Assembly: GCA_045543615.1 (NCBI GenBank)
Contig: JAZPXL010000041.1
Coordinates: 50,810 to 114,809 of the forward strand
Direction: 5' to 3'
Length of the DNA: 64,000 nucleotides
Origin: CAG-390 sp045543615
Lineage (GTDB): Bacteria; Bacillota; Clostridia; Oscillospirales; CAG-272
Shown: positions 59,007 to 64,000 of the stretch, piece after piece
Numbering within the stretch: position 1 is the stretch's first letter
Layout of the letters: each line of letters starts with the position of its first letter
The notes under the pieces: model-generated
What the model was told of the DNA's origin: nothing
What the model saw: the letters and a program-made list of their open reading frames with translations, nothing else
The model's database searches: none
Made by a program: the position numbers and the translations under genes

Positions 59007-62000
59007 TCACTTAGGGGAAGATATTTCAATATATTTTTTGAACAAATCGCAAAGAATTGCAATCGGGTCATCGTTTGCCCTCAGCGTTACCACTAAATAT
59101 GGATACTCGGCAAGGACAACACGAATCTTTACGGGCAGAGTGTCTGTAAGCTCGCTCCATACGTCGATGTCAAGCTTTACGGGAACAATGGTTATCTGCC
59201 GACCCTCTTGGGTGATGCCGTGGATACCACAGCGTTCGGCGTATGAACGCAGAAGCGAGACGTCAAGCAAGAAGAGCGCGCTCTCGGGAGGCTCTCCGTA
59301 ACGGTCGCAAAGCTCCTCGTATATGTCCTCGGTATCGGTCTTATCACGGATGTGAGCAATTTTCTTATACATCATCATACGCTCAACGGATGACTGAATA
59401 TAGTCATCGGGCAAATATGCACTTACGGCGAGATTTACGGTGCAGTCGGTCTTGCTCTCGCTTACCTCTCCACGCTCCTCAAGGATGGCCTCAGAGAGAA
59501 GCTTGATATACATATCGTATCCGATGGCGTCAAGATGACCGTGCTGTTCTGCACCAAGCACGTTTCCCGCACCTCTTATCTCAAGGTCACGAAGAGCAAT
59601 TCCAAAGCCTGCTCCAAACTCCGTATATTCACGGATTGCCTCAAGTCGCTTCTCTGCAATCTCCGTCAGCGCACGCCCACGGGGGAAGGTGAAATATGCA
59701 TAGGCACGCCTTGGCGAGCGTCCTACTCGTCCACGGAGCTGATGAAGCTGGGAAAGTCCCATCCTGTGCGCATTCTCGACAATGAGAGTGTTTGCATTGG
59801 GAACGTCAACGCCCGTCTCAATAATGGTGGTGCTTACAAGAACGTCTATCTCACCCGAGATCATATCACGCCAGATGTCCTCAAGCCTCTCCTTGTCCAT
59901 CTTGCCGTGTGCTGTTACAATTCTTGCCTCGGGGAAAGCCGTGCGCAGCTTTGATGCAACGGAGTCGATGGATTCAACGAAATTGTAGAGATAGAACACC
60001 TGACCGCCACGGGCAAGCTCACGGCGAATGGCGTCAAAGATTATAAGGTCATCGTGCTCAAGAACATAGCTCTGGACGGGACGGCGATCACCCGGTGCTT
60101 CATCAAGAAGCGAGATGTCACGGATTCCACTCATAGCCATATTGAGCGTTCTCGGAATGGGCGTTGCGCTGAGTGAGAGCACGTCAATATTTCCCACACG
60201 CTGTTTGATTTTCTCTTTCTGGGCAACTCCAAAGCGTTGCTCCTCGTCAACAACGAGAAGTCCGAGATCCTTGAATACGATGTCGGAGGAGAGAAGACGG
60301 TGAGTGCCGATGATGAGGTCAACGTCTCCCTTTTCGATGTCGGCAATTATCTTCTTTTGCTCCTTTGGCGTGCGAAAACGGGAGAGCATCTCGATGTTTA
60401 CGGGGAATGAGCGCATACGGCTCTGCGCAGTTTGGTAATGTTGGAGCGCAAGAATGGTTGTCGGAACGAGCAGAGCAACCTGCTTGCCGGACAAAATAGC
60501 CTTGTATATGGCCCTGAACGCAACCTCGGTCTTGCCGTAGCCAACGTCTCCACAGAGCAGACGGTCCATCGGTGTGGATTTTATCATATCTGCCTTGATC
60601 TCGGCTATTGCGTCAAGCTGTGCCTCCGTCTCGTCATATTCAAACGCCGCCTCAAAATCCCTTTGGAAATCATCGTCGGGTGAGAATGAGAAGCCCGGTC
60701 TGCGCTGACGCTCGGCGTAGAGAGCAATAAGCTCCTTTGCGATATCACGCAGGGTTGATTTTGCCCTTGCCTTTGTCCGTCCCCACTCACTTGAACCGAA
60801 TTTTGAGAGACGGAGAGTGCCGTCATCGGAATGCGCTCCGATGTATTTTGACACTCGGTCGAGCTTTTCAACAGGCATAAAGAGCTTGTCGCTTCCTGCG
60901 TATTGAATGGTTATATAGTCACGGGTGACCCCGTCAAGAGTCATCGTTGTAAGTCCCATATATTGACCGATACCGTGACTTTCGTGAACTACATAGTCAC
61001 CCTCACGCAAATCGGCATAGGATATGATCTTGCTTGCGGCGTTGGATTTCTTGCCAACCTTTGTATTTCGACTCTTGGCTGTCTTTGCTGTCTCTGCGTG
61101 AGTCAATGAAAGGATGGCAACTCTCGGAGACGGAAGCTCAAAGGGAGAGGTGGGTGAGACGGGGAGAACCAAAATCTCGCCACGGGTAAGGCGGGAAAGC
61201 TCACCGGGTGTGACAGATAGAACGGCACGGGCGACAATACCCCACGACTCGCTTATCATACCGGCATAATTCTTCGCACGTGTCTCGTCACCTGCCATAA
61301 TGATTATGCGATATTTGCTGTCTGAGAAGCCCTCAAGCTCCTCACGCAAAAGCTCATCATTGTCCACGGCAACAAGCGAATGCTTCGTTCTGAAGCCGAA
61401 AAGTCCACCAAGCGCACGCCCTGAAAGACCTTGAACGAGCGAGTCGAGCATAATTGTTGTGTGCTCGGCACAAAAACGCTCATAGCGTGACTTTGGAGAG
61501 GAGAAGACGGCGTGCTTGCCGTCAAGAAGCCCCGACTCCACGATGGCAACGCTTGCCTGCTCGGCACGATATTCTGCCGCAACAAAGGCATCCTCAATTG
61601 ACGCCGCACTGCGAGAGATGCACAGTGACATACTTGAGAAATAATCAAAAATTGTGGCGTTTTCGGGATATACAAGGGAGATGTATTTGTCAAGAAAATG
61701 TATCTCGCTGCCACTGCTCTCGTAGAGTGTGATGGCAGAAAGCTCACCGTCAAGAGTCGCCCGTCCCTTTGCGTCACGGCATTTCTTCGCTTGAAGAGCA
61801 ATAGCGTGCTTGATCCTGTCAAGTGCCTCTGCGTCGGCAACTATCTCTCTTGCGGGAGGGATTATGATCTTGTCGACGTTCTCGACAACACGCTGAGTGA
61901 CCGTGTCATATCGTCCCATTCGGTCGATCTCGTCGCCAAAGAATTCAAGACGGACGGCATCAACCTTGCCGCCTCTGTAAAAGCAGATGTCTACAATGCC

Positions 62001-62576
62001 GCCACGCTGTGCAAACTGTCCTGCGCCCTCAGCCAGAGAGGAGCGAACATAGCCTGCTTTGAGAAGAGAGAGGATAAGCTCTTGGGGCGAGATTTCGGAG
62101 TCGAGTGAGAGACGAATGGTGCTCTCGGTAATATATGAGAGGGGCATTGTGTGCGAAAGAGCCGCCTCAGGTGTGGTGATAACTGCATCAAGCTCGCCGA
62201 GTCTGAGCGCAAGAAGAGCTGAAAGCCTCTGCTGTTCAAACTCTCTTGAAGCAGATATATTATACATATTGAAGTCACGCATCGGGAAGTATGCGACACG
62301 AAGAGAAAAAGAGGTGAGCGTGGAGAGCATTCTCTTTGCAGTTTTCTCGTCAGGGCACAGCAAAAGCACCGGAAGTCCTCCCGGCATATCCTTGCATATT
62401 GCCGCCGCAATCGAGTCCCCGGCTCCCTCGCAAAGTCCCGATACAACAATGGGCTTGGGACGGCCCCGCCTCTGCGCCTCTATGGCGTCAAGAAGCTGAC
62501 TGTATTCTCCGTCACACCTGATCGCATCAAGAATGATGTCGGACGGTGTGAGGGTGGTTTCGTTTATGTTTTTCAA
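59007..62576 (-). CDS. mfd: Transcription-repair coupling factor Mfd
   Basis: A 1189-residue ATP-dependent translocase that removes stalled RNA polymerase and recruits UvrA. A UvrB-like N-terminal region (about 1-350), a linker and the RNA-polymerase-interaction domain (about 525-600, YVVHESHGIGQYMGL) precede the RecG-like motor. Motor motifs are CGDVGYGKTE, DEEQRFG, SATPIPRT and LRGRVGRS, followed by the C-terminal TRCF domain. A TTG at 62576 has AAGGAG 7 bases upstream; a GTG at 62582 is closer than is usual. It lies 14 bases after pth, the conserved pth-mfd pair. Confidence 0.96.
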   Translation of the reverse strand: MKNINETTLTPSDIILDAIRCDGEYSQLLDAIEAQRRGRPKPIVVSGLCEGAGDSIAAAICKDMPGGLPVLLLCPDEKTAKRMLSTLTSFSLRVAYFPMRDFNMYNISASREFEQQRLSALLALRLGELDAVITTPEAALSHTMPLSYITESTIRLSLDSEISPQELILSLLKAGYVRSSLAEGAGQFAQRGGIVDICFYRGGKVDAVRLEFFGDEIDRMGRYDTVTQRVVENVDKIIIPPAREIVADAEALDRIKHAIALQAKKCRDAKGRATLDGELSAITLYESSGSEIHFLDKYISLVYPENATIFDYFSSMSLCISRSAASIEDAFVAAEYRAEQASVAIVESGLLDGKHAVFSSPKSRYERFCAEHTTIMLDSLVQGLSGRALGGLFGFRTKHSLVAVDNDELLREELEGFSDSKYRIIIMAGDETRAKNYAGMISESWGIVARAVLSVTPGELSRLTRGEILVLPVSPTSPFELPSPRVAILSLTHAETAKTAKSRNTKVGKKSNAASKIISYADLREGDYVVHESHGIGQYMGLTTMTLDGVTRDYITIQYAGSDKLFMPVEKLDRVSKYIGAHSDDGTLRLSKFGSSEWGRTKARAKSTLRDIAKELIALYAERQRRPGFSFSPDDDFQRDFEAAFEYDETEAQLDAIAEIKADMIKSTPMDRLLCGDVGYGKTEVAFRAIYKAILSGKQVALLVPTTILALQHYQTAQSRMRSFPVNIEMLSRFRTPKEQKKIIADIEKGDVDLIIGTHRLLSSDIVFKDLGLLVVDEEQRFGVAQKEKIKQRVGNIDVLSLSATPIPRTLNMAMSGIRDISLLDEAPGDRRPVQSYVLEHDDLIIFDAIRRELARGGQVFYLYNFVESIDSVASKLRTAFPEARIVTAHGKMDKERLEDIWRDMISGEIDVLVSTTIIETGVDVPNANTLIVENAHRMGLSQLHQLRGRVGRSPRRAYAYFTFPRGRALTEIAEKRLEAIREYTEFGAGFGIALRDLEIRGAGNVLGAEQHGHLDAIGYDMYIKLLSEAILEERGEVSESKTDCTVNLAVSAYLPDDYIQSSVERMMMYKKIAHIRDKTDTEDIYEELCDRYGEPPESALFLLDVSLLRSYAERCGIHGITQEGRQITIVPVKLDIDVWSELTDTLPVKIRVVLAEYPYLVVTLRANDDPIAILCDLFKKYIEISSPK

Positions 62577-62590
62577 GCGCACGCTCCTTA

Positions 62591-63238
62591 TTATTGAAGC
62601 TTGAATGAGTTTGTGGTACGCACAGCTTCCTCGGTTTTGCCACTGATGTAAAGCTCAACGCCTTCGGCGGCAACACTAAGTGCCTTCTCGAGATCGGACA
62701 GCTCTCCGTCAGTAAAGCGGGAGAGCACCCAATCAACAAGATCCATATCTGGATGGGGCTTTTCTCCTACTCCAATGCGAATGCGAGGGAACGCATCGCT
62801 CTGAAGATGATAGATGATACTGCGAAGTCCTCGCTGACCTCCGTCACTGCCCTTGGCTCTCAGACGAAGCTTGCCGATGGAGAGACAGGTGTCGTCCGAC
62901 AGAACAAGTATATGTGAGGGGTCAATTTTGTAGAATGCCGCCGCCTCACGAACAGCCTCGCCCGAAGCGTTCATAAAGGTCTGCGGGAGCATAAAGAGCA
63001 CACCCTTGCCTGCGATCATACCCTCGGCCGTAAGTGCGTGAAATCGACTGCGATCACAAACAACGGAAAAACGGCGTGCGATGACGTCCATTGCCATAAA
63101 GCCTGCGTTGTGACGAGTGCGGACATAGTCACGACCGGGGTTGCCAAGTCCGACCACTATCCACTCAATAGGTGCTTTGGCTCTCGGCGTCTGCCCCCCC
63201 TTCGAGATCTGTGCGAATAAATCAAATATATCAGCCAT
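62591..63238 (-). CDS. pth: Peptidyl-tRNA hydrolase
   Basis: A 215-residue enzyme recycling peptidyl-tRNA. The catalytic His lies in VVGLGNPGRDYVRTRHNAG; the substrate-binding Asn in FMNASGEAV and the Asp in LVLSDD are also present. An N-terminal extension of about 22 residues precedes the core and is longer than usual. GAGGT precedes the start at 63238; the upstream frame crossing the leader was rejected. Confidence 0.95.
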   Translation of the reverse strand: MADIFDLFAQISKGGQTPRAKAPIEWIVVGLGNPGRDYVRTRHNAGFMAMDVIARRFSVVCDRSRFHALTAEGMIAGKGVLFMLPQTFMNASGEAVREAAAFYKIDPSHILVLSDDTCLSIGKLRLRAKGSDGGQRGLRSIIYHLQSDAFPRIRIGVGEKPHPDMDLVDWVLSRFTDGELSDLEKALSVAAEGVELYISGKTEEAVRTTNSFKLQ

Positions 63239-63357
63239 TTTTATACCTCTTTTCTGTAAGAAAGCTACCTCGTTTTGCCACAAAAATGCAAAGCGAAACA
63301 CCTCGCCGGGAACGATCCGCCGAGTTATACATCAATTATAGCTTGTTTGCTTGCTAT

Positions 63358-63386
63358 ATTATATATTATTCGTGCCAAAAAGTCAA
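63358..63386 (-). promoter_or_regulatory. Promoter of pth-mfd
   Basis: On the minus strand TTGACT (63381-63386), 17 bases, TATAAT (63358-63363). The stretch 63387-63579 between this and the ppdK promoter holds no gene or other feature I can support. Confidence 0.82.
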
Positions 63387-63579
63387 TAACCAATAGCTTG
63401 ACACAGCTCACCTTTTTACCTCGCACAAGCTTGCGTTTGGCACACATTCTGCTGTTTTGTGTCAAGGAAAGAGCATAAAAAGGGTTGTATTGCACCACAA
63501 ACTGCCGAGTTCACAAAAAATTTACTTTTTTAGGCTAACAAATTTTGCCTACATAATAGATATTTTATAGAAAGTGTGG

Positions 63580-63618
63580 TATAATATCGGGTGGTAATTG
63601 CGAATACCGAAAATTACC
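63580..63618 (+). promoter_or_regulatory. ppdK extended -10 promoter and leader hairpin
   Basis: TGTGGTATAAT with TATAAT at 63580-63585 is an extended -10; no good -35 is seen. A leader stem GGTAATT (63593-63599) with AATTACC (63612-63618) follows at the probable transcript start. Confidence 0.6.
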
Positions 63619-63665
63619 TTGAATAAGTTGAGTTAAAAAAATATTTTCCATAGGAGGAATTTTAA

Positions 63666-64000
63666 ATGGCAAAGAAATATTGCTATCTCTTTACCGAGGG
63701 TAACGCAACAATGCGTGAGATCCTCGGCGGCAAAGGCGCAAACCTCGCAGAAATGACCAACATCGGTCTTCCTGTACCCCAGGGCTTCACCATCTCCACT
63801 GAGGCTTGTACTCAGTATTATGAGGATGGCAAGACCATCAACGAGGGCATCCGTGCTGAGATTATGACTTATGTTGCCAAGATGGAAGGCATCACCGGCA
63901 AGAAGTTCGGTGACAAGACAAACCCCCTGCTCGTATCCGTTCGTTCCGGTGCTCGTGCATCTATGCCCGGTATGATGGACACCATTCTTAACCTCGGTCT
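63666..64000 (+). CDS. ppdK: Pyruvate, phosphate dikinase (N-terminal part)
   Basis: The first 111 codons of a gene running off the right edge. KKYCYLFTEG, LGGKGANLAEMTNIGLPVPQ and VRSGARASMPGMMDTILNLG match the ATP-grasp nucleotide-binding domain of PPDK. The SVRSGARxSMPGMMDT form is specific for PPDK rather than PEP synthase. TAGGAGG precedes the start. PPDK interconverts pyruvate and PEP with ATP/AMP and PPi, which links it to the membrane pyrophosphatase at 54578. Confidence 0.96.
   Translation, partial: MAKKYCYLFTEGNATMREILGGKGANLAEMTNIGLPVPQGFTISTEACTQYYEDGKTINEGIRAEIMTYVAKMEGITGKKFGDKTNPLLVSVRSGARASMPGMMDTILNLG

Noticed and set aside
1..64000. CRISPR array, tRNA or rRNA genes, prophage or integron
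   Set aside because: No regularly spaced repeats, cloverleaf arms, rRNA core sequences, integrases or phage genes were seen on either strand.

Overview
This window reads as a chromosomal segment of an anaerobic, endospore-forming Gram-positive bacterium of the class Clostridia. The evidence is Firmicutes-type gene order, AGGAGG-type ribosome binding sites, and sigma-A promoters close to TTGACA-N17-TATAAT. It also includes an oxygen-sensitive class III ribonucleotide reductase, pyruvate phosphate dikinase, a membrane pyrophosphatase, a PASTA-domain Ser/Thr kinase and a 28-residue SpoVM-like sporulation peptide. I cannot assign a family or genus. I found no CRISPR array, prophage, insertion sequence, rRNA or tRNA. 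The region is mostly core genome, with a few accessory surface-protein genes.

Layout. (1) 1-1309 (-): membrane proteins, a DUF2232/YybS-like protein and the start of what is probably GdpP. (2) 1511-6741 (+): the rimP-nusA-rnpM-L7Ae-infB translation/transcription operon, with an attenuator-like hairpin in its leader and a strong terminator. (3) 6881-9510 (+): two tandem paralogous secreted, membrane-anchored proteins separated by a multi-helix RNA-like element (8173-8324). (4) 27211 down to 9517 (-): one long conserved run in the order yicC, remA, rpoZ, priA, def, fmt, zinc metallopeptidase, rsmB, rlmN, prpC, prkC, a degenerate-phosphatase membrane protein, rsgA, thiN, a small membrane protein, spoVM and a YgiQ-like radical SAM gene. 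gmk and coaBC are missing from their usual slots, and so is rpe. (5) 27261-30274 (-): a solute-binding-like lipoprotein and a discoidin-VanY peptidase. (6) 30440-33145 (-): rpsO-pnp with structured leaders. (7) 33234-36908 (+): an RluA-type pseudouridine synthase, a DUF3810 metallopeptidase and murA. (8) 36922-38373 (-): a small membrane protein and an esterase. (9) 38428-42772 (+): nrdG, an NrdD with a fused redoxin domain, and trxB. The nrdD promoter carries two NrdR-box-like sites 32 bp apart. (10) 42804-49707 (-): amidase, recG, recX, recA, a VTT-family membrane protein, nrnA and rbfA. (11) 49795-52835 (+): a candidate structured RNA followed by the degV-fakA pair. (12) 52841-54385 (-): DUF1846. 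(13) 54488-56856 (+): hppA. (14) 56861-63386 (-): thiT with a TPP riboswitch and terminator, a PrsA-like lipoprotein, mfd and pth. (15) 63580-64000 (+): the start of ppdK.

How it fits together. Most genes serve information processing: translation initiation and maturation, N-formyl-Met handling, rRNA methylation, recombination and repair, and RNA decay. Cell-envelope upkeep is covered by MurA, PrkC/PrpC, the amidase and VanY, and nucleotide supply by NrdD/NrdG with TrxB. The most interesting points are the unlisted SpoVM-like peptide next to thiN, the NrdD-redoxin fusion beside trxB under paired NrdR boxes, the metallophosphatase-like protein without metal ligands inserted behind prkC, the structured element between the two secreted paralogues, and the orphan RNA locus before degV. 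All calls come from reading the sequence. No database search or folding program was run.
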